From the NCBI GenBank assembly GCA_963692955.1, contig OY843587.1, positions 868,001-932,000 on the forward strand: a DNA stretch of 64,000 nt, written 5' to 3'. Position numbers and translations under genes: made by a program. This DNA comes from UBA5158 sp963692955. Lineage in GTDB: Bacteria; Pseudomonadota; Gammaproteobacteria; DSM-16500. Shown here piece after piece: positions 1 through 7,255 of the stretch; positions within the stretch are counted from its first letter, which is position 1; the number at the start of each line of letters is the position of its first letter. The notes below the pieces were generated by a model. The model worked only from the letters and a program-made list of their open reading frames with translations. It was not told the DNA's origin and searched no databases.

Positions 1-566
1 ATTATTCCCACATTCCTAGAGTTGCATTGACTCTCCCAAACCATTTTGTCGTCCTGCATTTAGGCGGCGGCAGCAACGCTAAAACAGAATTCAAATTAAA
101 ATGCTGGCCGCATTGGGAAGCGTTAGTGTTACGTTTATTAACTGAAACACAATTGAATTTAGTTTTCATCGGTTCCCCCGCCGAAGAACCCACTTATAAA
201 ATCATCGAAGAAAAAATCCGCGCGCGCGTGCCCGATACCTTAACGCGCTGCCACAATTTAATGAAAAATTTATCAATTGCCGCAATGGTTGACGTCATCC
301 GGCGCGGGGACTTATTCGTCGGCGTGGATTCAGGGCCTTTGCATATTGCTGACAGCATGAATAAAAAAGTTTGCGGCTTATACGGCCCGACGAGTGCGAT
401 TTCTTGGGGGTTGCTGTCTAAAGATAGCTCTATTTTTCAAAATAAGATTGCATGTTCGCCATGTTATAAAGATAATGCTTTTTTCCCGCCGTGTGATAAC
501 CAACACCGCTGTATGGAGAAACTTGAAGTAAGTCCAATTTTTACCAAAATAACTGAAACAATATAA
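1..566 (+). CDS. GT9 heptosyltransferase-family protein, 3' part
   Basis: The reading frame is open to the left edge, so the N-terminal half lies outside the window; the TTG at 27 is not needed as a start. What remains is the C-terminal Rossmann domain of a glycosyltransferase family 9 protein (ADP-heptose:LPS heptosyltransferase type). It has the family signature DSGPLHIADSMNKKVCGLYG, followed by GPTS, and then a Cys-rich tail (CSPC, PPC, CM) common in this family. These enzymes transfer heptose or a related sugar to LPS core at the inner membrane. The exact acceptor cannot be told. The next gene starts 12 bases downstream and may be co-transcribed. Confidence 0.85.
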   Translation, partial: YSHIPRVALTLPNHFVVLHLGGGSNAKTEFKLKCWPHWEALVLRLLTETQLNLVFIGSPAEEPTYKIIEEKIRARVPDTLTRCHNLMKNLSIAAMVDVIRRGDLFVGVDSGPLHIADSMNKKVCGLYGPTSAISWGLLSKDSSIFQNKIACSPCYKDNAFFPPCDNQHRCMEKLEVSPIFTKITETI

Positions 567-577
567 GGAAATTAATA

Positions 578-970
578 ATGAAAATCAAAAAACTTTTTCT
601 GCTAACCGCGTTGCTACCACTATCAAGCTACGCCGCAGACCTCACCGTAACAAATAACACTGACGTCAATGCCACCGGCATTATCAACGGCGGCTTTTGC
701 TCAAGCTCGTTCGGCGACCAAGGCATCATCAAGGCCCATAACAGCATTACCATTTACAAACAACAATTAGAATTGGCCTGTGGTCTCAACACCGTCCGCT
801 GCACGACAGATCTTTACATGTCAAACGACTGCACCGGCCCCAAAGTCGGCACGATCGTATTGAGCGTTGAAAGCGGCGTGATCTCTGCTGAATCGACCAG
901 TGAAAGTTATAAAGTTTCATCCGATGATACGCAACAAGTCGTGATTGATCCGGTGACAATGAAATCTTAG
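578..970 (+). CDS. small secreted protein of unknown function
   Basis: 130 residues with a clear Sec signal peptide (MKIKKLFLLTALLPLSSYAA, cleavage probably after SYA). The mature part is rich in Thr, Ser and Asn and carries four Cys (in GGFCSS, LACGL, VRCTT, NDCTG), which suggests disulfides in a periplasmic or secreted beta-rich protein. The ribosome-binding site AAGGAA precedes the ATG. I recognise no family. In size, signal peptide and Cys content it resembles the protein at 3791-4201, although I see no convincing residue-level alignment. It may be co-transcribed with the glycosyltransferase just upstream. Confidence 0.65.
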   Translation: MKIKKLFLLTALLPLSSYAADLTVTNNTDVNATGIINGGFCSSSFGDQGIIKAHNSITIYKQQLELACGLNTVRCTTDLYMSNDCTGPKVGTIVLSVESGVISAESTSESYKVSSDDTQQVVIDPVTMKS

Positions 971-1148
971 TCACAAGTATCATTCTCTATGACATATTAA
1001 AATAAATATTTGTTAGGGGGCTAACGTATAGCTCCCTTCTATTCGAAAGTAGTCCGTAAATTTACTGTGATCATCTGTCCCAAAAAAATTTATTCATTGC
1101 AGTATTTCTAAATAAACTTACATTCAGCTTCAGCGCCGCGATTCTTTC

Positions 1149-2054
1149 TCAACGATGAAATGTACGTCTCAACATACCGACAACTTCTTTTTGCGTATCT
1201 TCTTGCTGCTCCACTAACTTTTTAAAGTCATCGCTAGGCAGCCCGACGGTAATGTCGTTGTCTTTCTCACACATGCCTAATAACACGCTGCCCTTCACGC
1301 AGGTTTCGATGTGGGTGCCGGTAATCATTCTAGCGCCGCGTGTTTCGGTCGCGCGCTTAGCGACTATCGCGGGCGGATAATCGAAAAATTTTCTGACGGT
1401 AGGAGCATATTCAAAGACGTGGCTGTGGCCTTCGTAAGTCGCGACGATTTCTGATTTTTCTTCCGTAGTAGTATCGGTTGGAATGAAAGCAGGACCTAAA
1501 ATATATAATTGATCGAGTTTACGGCCGCCGCTCAAATCTAACGTTACGCGATAAGGTACAAAGGATTTTGTAGTGTTAACCATGAAGCGGCTATAGTTCG
1601 GATAAAAGGCGCCTATGGCTTTGAAATCTGGAAAAAGATTTACGTTACATGGTCGCCCGCGAGGAACCGTACTGTAATCTTCAAGCGTGCCGATATAACT
1701 TGGATTTTGCACGACTTTATGGGGATCCCATTGATGATTCGTAGTGAATAAATCCGCTGCCCCAGTCGCTAACATCCCGCCCGCGCAAATACCTAAGTAA
1801 TCGAATTTATCACCCAGCTTAGCTCTAATCAGGCTCATTTGCGCAACGCCGCCGCTCACCATCATATAGGTTAAGCCGCCAGGTATTACAAACAAAGGGT
1901 CAACTAAACCATCCATATTGAAAGTGTAACTGCCATAAAAAGAAATATCCGGTCTGGATGAAAAAATTTCTGTCGTAGAAAATAATGTTTTCAAATCAGG
2001 CAAGGAATATTCAGCGGAATATTTATCTTCATATATAAAAATTTTTTTCGTCAT
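1149..2054 (-). CDS. class I glutamine amidotransferase-like / BPL_N-type protein
   Basis: About 301 residues. The first 90 residues have the layout of the biotin-protein-ligase N-terminal (BPL_N) group of class I amidotransferase-like proteins. After a beta-rich start comes FVIPGG (residues 55-60), then the nucleophile elbow YLGICAGG with candidate catalytic Cys90. The rest of the chain has no obvious catalytic His-Glu dyad that I can place. I chose the ATG at 2054 because GGAA lies about 9 bases upstream; an in-frame ATG at 2078 would add eight residues without a good ribosome-binding site. The substrate is unknown. The gene is monocistronic and diverges from the ATL gene. Confidence 0.6.
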   Translation of the reverse strand: MTKKIFIYEDKYSAEYSLPDLKTLFSTTEIFSSRPDISFYGSYTFNMDGLVDPLFVIPGGLTYMMVSGGVAQMSLIRAKLGDKFDYLGICAGGMLATGAADLFTTNHQWDPHKVVQNPSYIGTLEDYSTVPRGRPCNVNLFPDFKAIGAFYPNYSRFMVNTTKSFVPYRVTLDLSGGRKLDQLYILGPAFIPTDTTTEEKSEIVATYEGHSHVFEYAPTVRKFFDYPPAIVAKRATETRGARMITGTHIETCVKGSVLLGMCEKDNDITVGLPSDDFKKLVEQQEDTQKEVVGMLRRTFHR

Positions 2055-2178
2055 GTTTTGAGGTTCCAATGGACTCATATAAGGACTAGAGAGATACTAT
2101 TGTATGTCTCTCAATTGTGCGTGTATTTTAATCAATAGTTGCTTCTGAGTCTATCAAAATATCGATTTGCGGTGCCTT

Positions 2179-2496
2179 ATGAACGAATTTTCTAAAACCG
2201 TCATTGAACTCATTAAAAAAATCCCTCGCGGCAAAGTCGCCACTTATGGCCAAATCGCCATCCTCGCCAATAACCCGCGCGGCGCCCGCGCCGTCAGTTG
2301 GCTGTTACACTCCTCCACCGGCAAGCATAAACTCCCTTGGCAAAGAGTCATCAACGGTAAGGGAAAAATTGCTTTTCCGGCAGGCACGCCAGCACATCAA
2401 AGACAAAAAACTTGTCTGGAAAAAGAAGGCGTTGTCGTCTCAGCGCAAGGGAATATTGATTTAGCAAAATTTGGCTGGAAGCTAGAATATTATTAG
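2179..2496 (+). CDS. alkyltransferase-like (ATL) protein
   Basis: 105 residues with the fold of the O6-methylguanine-DNA methyltransferase C-terminal domain: IPRGKVATYGQIA (15-27), the DNA-binding RARAVS-like segment (GARAVS, candidate Arg finger R37), and PWQRV at 53-57. In true alkyltransferases the last motif is PCHRV; here Trp54 replaces the acceptor Cys. This identifies an ATL protein, which binds and flips alkylated guanine and hands it to nucleotide excision repair without removing the alkyl group. The start is the ATG at 2179; an upstream TTG at 2167 is less likely. The following ~110 bases hold no gene. Confidence 0.85.
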   Translation: MNEFSKTVIELIKKIPRGKVATYGQIAILANNPRGARAVSWLLHSSTGKHKLPWQRVINGKGKIAFPAGTPAHQRQKTCLEKEGVVVSAQGNIDLAKFGWKLEYY

Positions 2497-2609
2497 AATA
2501 TTTATTTAGTAAGTTATAACTGTGTACTTTACAGCAGATATCTTACCTTTTATTGCATTACAATTGCTTGCTATCATATGCTTTTAATTTTTAAATTGTT
2601 AGGAACGCT

Positions 2610-2866
2610 ATGCTGTTAAAAAATAAAGTTGTCTTAGTCACTGGGTCGGTATCGGAGAAGCAATCGCACGACGTTGTTTAGCGGAAGGTGCGTTTGTCAT
2701 GCTGCATGGGCTTGAAAAAGAGCTGGCTCAAAATTTAGTGATAGAGTTTAAAGATAAAGTGAGCTATATCATCGCTGATCTAGCCGATCAAAAATGTTAT
2801 CAAGAAATTATTAACACGACAGTAAAAACATTCGGTGGTTTGCACTGTCTCGTGAATACCCTTTGA
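2610..2866 (+). pseudogene. frameshifted, truncated short-chain dehydrogenase (SDR) remnant
   Basis: A ribosome-binding site (AGGAA at 2601) and ATG at 2610 open a frame coding MLLKNKVVLVTGS, the usual SDR N-terminus. A small deletion within the glycine-rich loop then shifts frame. The second frame continues IGEAIARRCLAEGAFVMLHG through an IIADLADQ block (the SDR DxxD step) to LHCLVNTL and a stop at 2864-2866, just where LVNNAG is expected. The catalytic Tyr-Lys half is absent. It is therefore dead by one frameshift plus 3' loss. Confidence 0.75.
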
Positions 2867-2870
2867 CCGG

Positions 2871-3065
2871 CTAATCATTAAATGTAAATATTTGTGAATA
2901 ATGTTGGTTTTCATAAATCGATTTACTACTTACCATGATAAGCAATTCTATTGCAGCAATAATTAAAGCTATTCCCGAAGTTATCCAAAAAATTTTTAAC
3001 CCCTTGAGAGGTGCATTACTTTTAATTGATTGTCGATGTTCTGCAAAATCAATAAGAGGTTTCAT
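2871..3065 (-). CDS. small single-pass membrane protein
   Basis: 64 residues. A basic, hydrophilic N-terminus is followed by one hydrophobic segment (about residues 25-45, IFWITSGIALIIAAIELLIM) and a short polar tail. The start codon overlaps the stop of the upstream DUF378-type gene by 4 bases, so the two are translationally coupled. I recognise no family. The gene ends 5 bases from the SDR remnant on the other strand. Confidence 0.5.
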   Translation of the reverse strand: MKPLIDFAEHRQSIKSNAPLKGLKIFWITSGIALIIAAIELLIMVSSKSIYENQHYSQIFTFND

Positions 3066-3262
3066 GGTTGGATTCCGTGAAAAATAAAGTAATAATAAAT
3101 TGTTATAATTCCAGATAATCCCACTATTCCGTAGACTAAACGAGACATTAGAGTTTGGGTGCCAAAGAGTGAGGAAACTAAATTAAAATTGAGTAGTCCT
3201 ACTAAACCCCAATTAAGCGCACCGATGATTGCAAGGATCAAAAATGTTTGTGCTATATACAT
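3062..3262 (-). CDS. DUF378-family small membrane protein
   Basis: 66 residues with two predicted transmembrane segments. It matches the DUF378 pattern: AIIGALNWGLVGLLNFNLV near the N-terminus, then SLFG, and SRLVYGIVGLSGI in the second helix. The family's function is unknown. It is the first gene of a two-gene reverse-strand unit with the small membrane protein at 2871-3065. The ATG at 3260-3262 is preceded on the coding strand by GGAGAT, a good ribosome-binding site. Confidence 0.75.
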   Translation of the reverse strand: MYIAQTFLILAIIGALNWGLVGLLNFNLVSSLFGTQTLMSRLVYGIVGLSGIITIYYYFIFHGIQP

Positions 3263-3750
3263 GATATCTCCAAATTTAGATTAGTTATTACGTTACAATC
3301 GTTTTTAAAAAAACCTTTTCTAATCCTGCAAAATTCTTGCAAATCATAGAAGTTATCTTATTGCACAATCTAACTGCGTTGCCTGCGCTTCAAAATATGG
3401 ACTAACACTTAGAATTTAAGGGTTTATACTGATAATAATTTTTTCTAAAGACTAATCGTTAGTCCAACAAATACACCATCTAACAACAAAAACAAGAATT
3501 ATAGTCATAGACTTAAACGTTAGTTGTATATTATTTTTCAGAGTTACAACGCTTTAGGACTTTGGATCTGCTCAAAATAAATTATAAATAAATAACTTTT
3601 CCTAACTATTTTCCTAGATTTCTGCATTAAATATTATTGAGTAAGATCAATAAAGAAAAACTTATTTTGCAAACTAATCGAGTAGGCGAGTGATCGTGAA
3701 TTAATCAATATTTAGCGCTGAGCTTGAATTTCTACCTGCGGGGGAGTAGG
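3263..3750. other. AT-rich intergenic region with a perfect inverted repeat
   Basis: About 490 bases with no convincing gene on either strand, clearly richer in A and T than the flanking genes. It must hold the divergent promoters of the DUF378 pair and of the secreted-protein gene at 3791. A perfect inverted repeat, GACTAA-TCG-TTAGTC, lies at 3450-3464. Related half-sites (GGACTAAC near 3399, and AACGTTAGTT near 3518) occur nearby, so this may be an operator cluster. Confidence 0.4.
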
Positions 3751-3789
3751 ATGAATTTTTTAAAAATCATAATTCATGGAGATCAATGA
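3751..3789 (+). CDS. possible 12-residue leader peptide
   Basis: GGGGGAGTAGG directly before ATG at 3751 is one of the strongest Shine-Dalgarno-like stretches in the window. The frame reads MNFLKIIIHGDQ and stops at 3787-3789, one base before the ATG of the secreted-protein gene at 3791. The stop also overlaps the spacer after that gene's own GGAG (3778-3781). This arrangement would couple the two by reinitiation. It could instead be a chance mini-frame, or the sign of a recently changed start region. Confidence 0.35.
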   Translation: MNFLKIIIHGDQ

Positions 3790-3790
3790 A

Positions 3791-4201
3791 ATGAAAAAAA
3801 TAGCATATGCCTTACTTTTATCGTCCTTAGCAGCCAGCACGGCTTTTGCCAAGGGGGATTCCGTTCCTAATGCTTGTGACTACTCTGACTACTTTCACTT
3901 GAGCGCGGATTCCGTTGGCCCATTAGTGATTGGTAGTTTGACGGGCGACGCCAATGTCGCAGTCGTGCAAAAGGACACGAATAGCTTTTACGTCAAAGAC
4001 GCGCCTAACTGTCCCAAAGACGGTGGCTATGCCAAAGTCCGTTTCCAAAAAGACGGCGACAACTATTGCGACTTAACTATTCATGACGCGGAAAACATGT
4101 GGGACCCTGATGTGACTTCTTCATGTAGCGGTAGTTTAAGTTTCTCTGGCATGAAGTATGATGGCATCGGTAGTCATTCTTATTCTTTAAGTTTTTCTTG
4201 A
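3791..4201 (+). CDS. small secreted protein of unknown function
   Basis: 136 residues. The signal peptide is MKKIAYALLLSSLAASTAFA, with cleavage before KGDS. The mature part has four Cys (NACDY, APNCPK, NYCDL, SSCSG) and Ser/Gly-rich beta-like segments. The ATG at 3791 has GGAG 9 bases upstream; an in-frame ATG at 3776 would put five extra residues before the signal peptide and is less likely. I do not recognise the family. A strong terminator follows at 4212. It resembles the protein at 578-970 in general design only. Confidence 0.65.
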   Translation: MKKIAYALLLSSLAASTAFAKGDSVPNACDYSDYFHLSADSVGPLVIGSLTGDANVAVVQKDTNSFYVKDAPNCPKDGGYAKVRFQKDGDNYCDLTIHDAENMWDPDVTSSCSGSLSFSGMKYDGIGSHSYSLSFS

Positions 4202-4211
4202 TATAATCATC

Positions 4212-4248
4212 GTGGATTGCTGGCACTACCAGCAATCCACACTTTTTT
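4212..4248 (+). terminator. rho-independent terminator
   Basis: A perfect 12-bp inverted repeat (GTGGATTGCTGG, loop CACTA, CCAGCAATCCAC) is followed by ACTTTTTT. It ends the secreted-protein transcript and overlaps the 3' end of the convergent pilin gene. Confidence 0.9.
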
Positions 4249-4624
4249 CCGTCCCGCTAATACTTTTTTCGCCGCGTGAATTCACGCTTAAAATCCCGCA
4301 CGCATCCGCGCTTTGTTTAGCGATCGGTGTCGCTTGAACACGGAAAAAAGAATTCTCTAAAGTATTAATCGCCAGTTCATAACGCCCATCCGCAACCAGC
4401 GTGGGAAAATTTAATTTTTCCAAACTAGCACCTTGGTAAGAATTATTTGTCACGAAATATTCTTCTAACGCGGACGTTAATTTCAATAATTCAACTTCCG
4501 CCGTTAAACGCTGTGCGCGCCGGTAATGCTGTGAATATTCCGGCAACGCGATGCTGACGAGTATTCCCATGATAGTCACCGTGATCATGAGTTCGATTAA
4601 ACTAAAGCCGCGAAAATTTTTCAT
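4226..4624 (-). CDS. pilE: type IV pilin-like protein PilE (minor pilin)
   Basis: 132 residues. The prepilin motif is RG|FSLIELM, followed by the hydrophobic helix ITVTIMGILVSIALP. Prepilin peptidase should cut after Gly and methylate Phe. The C-terminus has the Cys pair ACGILSVNSRGEK...VDCW typical of PilE-like minor pilins. The ATG at 4624 is preferred over the adjacent GTG at 4627. The gene starts only about 8 bases after the wrbA stop, so it may be read through from the SDR-wrbA transcript, although those proteins have no known pilus role. No other pilus gene is in the window. Confidence 0.8.
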   Translation of the reverse strand: MKNFRGFSLIELMITVTIMGILVSIALPEYSQHYRRAQRLTAEVELLKLTSALEEYFVTNNSYQGASLEKLNFPTLVADGRYELAINTLENSFFRVQATPIAKQSADACGILSVNSRGEKSISGTEKSVDCW

Positions 4625-4631
4625 CACAAAA

Positions 4632-5228
4632 TTAACTTTTCAATTTCACCGCGATATCCGCCAAGCGTTTACCGGACGCAAAACACAAGCGCTGTTCTTC
4701 TTCCGTCATTTGGCTTTTATTATTTTGTCCCGTCACATGCGTCGCGCCATACGGCGTGCCGCCGCTCTTGGTAGTATTCAAATCCGCTTCGGTGTAGGGA
4801 ATTCCCAGCACTAAATAGCCTAAATGCATTAACGGCAGCATCATGCTGAGCAACGTGGTTTCTTGACCGCCGTGCATACTCGAGGTCGAACTAAACACGG
4901 TCGCGGGTTTATTCACTAACGCGCCTGATAACCACAAACTACTCGTGCCGTCTAAAAAATATTTCAGCGGCGCGGCCATATTTCCAAACCGCGTCGGACT
5001 GCCTAACGCCAGCCCGTCACATTCGACTAAATCATCCAGTGTGGCATACGGCGCGCCCGATTCCGGCACCGCCGGTTCCGTCGCTGCTGTGTTCGCGGAC
5101 ACCGCCGGCACTGTGCGGATGCGAGCTTCCACTTGCGGCACCGATTCGATGCCACGCGCGATATGCTGAGCCATTTGTTTCACCGCGCCGTGGCGGCTGT
5201 AATATAAAACTAAAATTGATGTCGTCAT
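4632..5228 (-). CDS. wrbA: NAD(P)H:quinone oxidoreductase, WrbA-type flavodoxin fold
   Basis: 198 residues from the ATG at 5228, which has GGAG 8 bases upstream. The FMN phosphate loop is near the N-terminus (LYYSRHGAVKQMA). GSPTRFGNMAAPLKYFLDGT and the FSSTSSMHGGQETT segment are WrbA signatures, as is GTPYGATHVTG. WrbA enzymes reduce quinones by two electrons in the cytoplasm and protect against redox cycling. The start codon overlaps the stop of the upstream SDR gene (TAATG), so both are likely made together. A linker of roughly 15 Ala/Pro/Thr residues near position 58 is longer than I expect for the family. Confidence 0.88.
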   Translation of the reverse strand: MTTSILVLYYSRHGAVKQMAQHIARGIESVPQVEARIRTVPAVSANTAATEPAVPESGAPYATLDDLVECDGLALGSPTRFGNMAAPLKYFLDGTSSLWLSGALVNKPATVFSSTSSMHGGQETTLLSMMLPLMHLGYLVLGIPYTEADLNTTKSGGTPYGATHVTGQNNKSQMTEEEQRLCFASGKRLADIAVKLKS

Positions 5229-6073
5229 TATTTTTCTCCTCGTAACGTTTGCGCCACTACCCAATCCAACGCTTTGTCCGGCAACAACCGCCGTAATAAA
5301 GCGAAGGCATGCGCGGGCAAGCCGATATAATAACGCGCTTTGGGTCTAGCGCTTTCTAACGCGTGAATAAGTTTCGTCACGACCGCGTCCGGTGGTGCCG
5401 TCAACGCGGTCTCGGTTTTCGATGTTTCTTTATTAAAATACTTTTGCATACTTTGATAAGCGGATTGATGTACGCTAGGTTTATTTTCTAAGGTTTCACG
5501 ATAACTTTTTCCGGCGTTATCACGGAAGCGGGTTTTGATTGGCCCGGGCGCGATGATGGAAACAAAAATCGGCGTGCCGCGTAATTCTTGGCGCAGTGTG
5601 CCGCCGAACGCTTCCAACGCGAACTTCGACGCGTTATACGCGCCGCGGTATGGCATGGTAATCACGCCTAAAATCGAAGTATTTAAAATTATCCGCCCAT
5701 GCCCTTGTTTGCGCATGATGGGTAAAATTAAGTTGGTCAGTTCAATTGGCCCAAATACATTGGTTTCAAATTGTTTGCGTAGCATCGCCCGCGTCAAATC
5801 TTCCACCGCGCCCGGCACGGCGTAGCCCGCGTTACTAAAGAGCGCGTCTAATGTGCCGCCAGTTTTCTCCAGGACGGTCGCGACGCTTTGTTGAATCGAA
5901 GCGGGGTCTTCCATATCCATGAAAAGGCTCTCAATGCCCTGGTTTTTTAACATTTCTAGGTCGGCGGTGTTGCGCGCCGTAGCGTAAACTTGATAACCGC
6001 GTTGCTGTAAGGTTTGCGCCGCGCACAGGCCAATGCCGCTAGAGCAGCCGGTAATTAAGATACTGGTAGACAT
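5228..6073 (-). CDS. short-chain dehydrogenase/reductase
   Basis: 281 residues, a classical SDR. It has the cofactor loop TGCSSGIG (8-15), a DMEDPAS acidic step, SNAGYA in place of the usual NNAG, catalytic Ser in NTSILG, and the YNASK Tyr-Lys pair. An Arg (ATARNT) after strand 2 favours NADP(H). Overall it resembles the E. coli YbbO-type oxidoreductases; the substrate is unknown. It is the first gene of a reverse-strand unit, overlapping wrbA by one base. Confidence 0.85.
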   Translation of the reverse strand: MSTSILITGCSSGIGLCAAQTLQQRGYQVYATARNTADLEMLKNQGIESLFMDMEDPASIQQSVATVLEKTGGTLDALFSNAGYAVPGAVEDLTRAMLRKQFETNVFGPIELTNLILPIMRKQGHGRIILNTSILGVITMPYRGAYNASKFALEAFGGTLRQELRGTPIFVSIIAPGPIKTRFRDNAGKSYRETLENKPSVHQSAYQSMQKYFNKETSKTETALTAPPDAVVTKLIHALESARPKARYYIGLPAHAFALLRRLLPDKALDWVVAQTLRGEK

Positions 6074-6230
6074 AAGAAATCCTTAGATAGGGCCTTTAAT
6101 AAAGTGTCGCGGTGGAATTTTAGCATGTTATCCATAGACATTGCTCAAAGAAAATCTACCACCCGTAGCCGTAACTTGTTAAAATGAGCGGTTTTTAGAA
6201 AGATATCGTTTAAAAACTTAAGGTGCCATG

Positions 6231-6557
6231 ATGCCGATTTATGAATACCAATGCGCTGCTTGCGGGCATGTTCTGGAAGCGTTACAAAAGATAGGTGAAG
6301 CGCCCATGGTGGATTGTCCTGCTTGCAACCAAGCTGAGTTGCAAAAAATCGTTTCCGCCAGCAGTTTCCAACTGAAAGGCACGGGCTGGTATGCGACGGA
6401 TTTTAAAACCAAGCCGCCAGCTGCGAAAACCGAGTCGAATACCGCGGCCCCGGCGGCCAATGACACGACTAGCACCACCGCGCCAGCGGCCTCGGGCGAC
6501 ACGGCCAGCGCCAAATCGACCAGCTCAACTGACACTAAAACGGATAAGAGCACATGA
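6231..6557 (+). CDS. FmdB-family zinc-ribbon protein
   Basis: About 108 residues. It starts MPIYEYQCAACGH with a CxxC near residue 8, and a second CxxC follows (DCPACN), forming the FmdB/putative regulatory zinc ribbon. After residue 55 the chain becomes low-complexity Ala/Thr/Ser/Lys and is probably disordered. An ATG three bases upstream (6228) is equally possible. Its stop overlaps the start of the DUF502 gene (ATGA). FmdB next to DUF502 and aspS is a conserved gammaproteobacterial arrangement; its biochemical role is not established. Confidence 0.85.
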   Translation: MPIYEYQCAACGHVLEALQKIGEAPMVDCPACNQAELQKIVSASSFQLKGTGWYATDFKTKPPAAKTESNTAAPAANDTTSTTAPAASGDTASAKSTSSTDTKTDKST

Positions 6558-7222
6558 AAATCAAAGGATACAAACCAGTGATGGCGTACATCAGACGCTA
6601 TTTAATCTCGGGCTTATTAGTTTGGCTGCCGATCTGGGTCACGTTGTTAGTTTTTAAATTTTTGGTGGATATTCTGAGCGAAACGCTGGGGATGTTGCCG
6701 CACCGCTACCAACCCGACGCGCTCATCGGGTTTCACATTCCAGGCATAGGCGTGTTAATCACGCTCGTGATTATCTTCTTGACCGGTATCATCGCCGCGA
6801 ACTTTTTAGGGAAACGCTTTATTGATTTTTGCGATGCGATCATGGGGCGTATTCCGTTAGTACGTACCGTTTATAACGGCGCGAAACAAGTCTCTGAAAC
6901 ATTATTCACACCCGGCGGCCAATCGTTCCGTAAAGTATTATTAGTGCAATGGCCGCGCGAAGGTTTATGGAGTATCGCGTTTCAAACCGGCGATAGCACA
7001 CCCACCGTGGCAGCGCATTTGAAAGAGCATGACATGATAAGTTTTTTTATTCCGACCACACCTAATCCAACCTCGGGATTCTTAATGATGGCACCAAAAA
7101 AAGATGTAATCGAGTTGGAGATGAGCGTTGATCAAGCGCTGAAATTTGTGATCTCCATTGGCGTGGTTCAGCCGGACGTGAAAGTCATTACAAATAATAA
7201 AACGGCGATGAATCCACCGTAA
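6554..7222 (+). CDS. DUF502-family membrane protein
   Basis: 222 residues. Two hydrophobic segments (about residues 13-34 and 58-78) are followed by a soluble domain. Family landmarks are GLLVWLPIWVTL near the start, PGIGVLITLVIIFLTG, and the conserved IPLVRTVYNGAKQVSETLF. Members are inner-membrane proteins of unknown function that commonly sit just before aspS. It overlaps the zinc-ribbon gene by 4 bases and ends 33 bases before aspS. Confidence 0.85.
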   Translation: MKIKGYKPVMAYIRRYLISGLLVWLPIWVTLLVFKFLVDILSETLGMLPHRYQPDALIGFHIPGIGVLITLVIIFLTGIIAANFLGKRFIDFCDAIMGRIPLVRTVYNGAKQVSETLFTPGGQSFRKVLLVQWPREGLWSIAFQTGDSTPTVAAHLKEHDMISFFIPTTPNPTSGFLMMAPKKDVIELEMSVDQALKFVISIGVVQPDVKVITNNKTAMNPP

Positions 7223-7255
7223 AAAATATTTCATTCAAGGTAAAAGGTAAACACA

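Noticed and set aside
6239..6553. Reverse-strand 104-residue frame over the zinc-ribbon gene
   Set aside because: An Ala/Val-rich shadow of the low-complexity tail of the FmdB-type gene.
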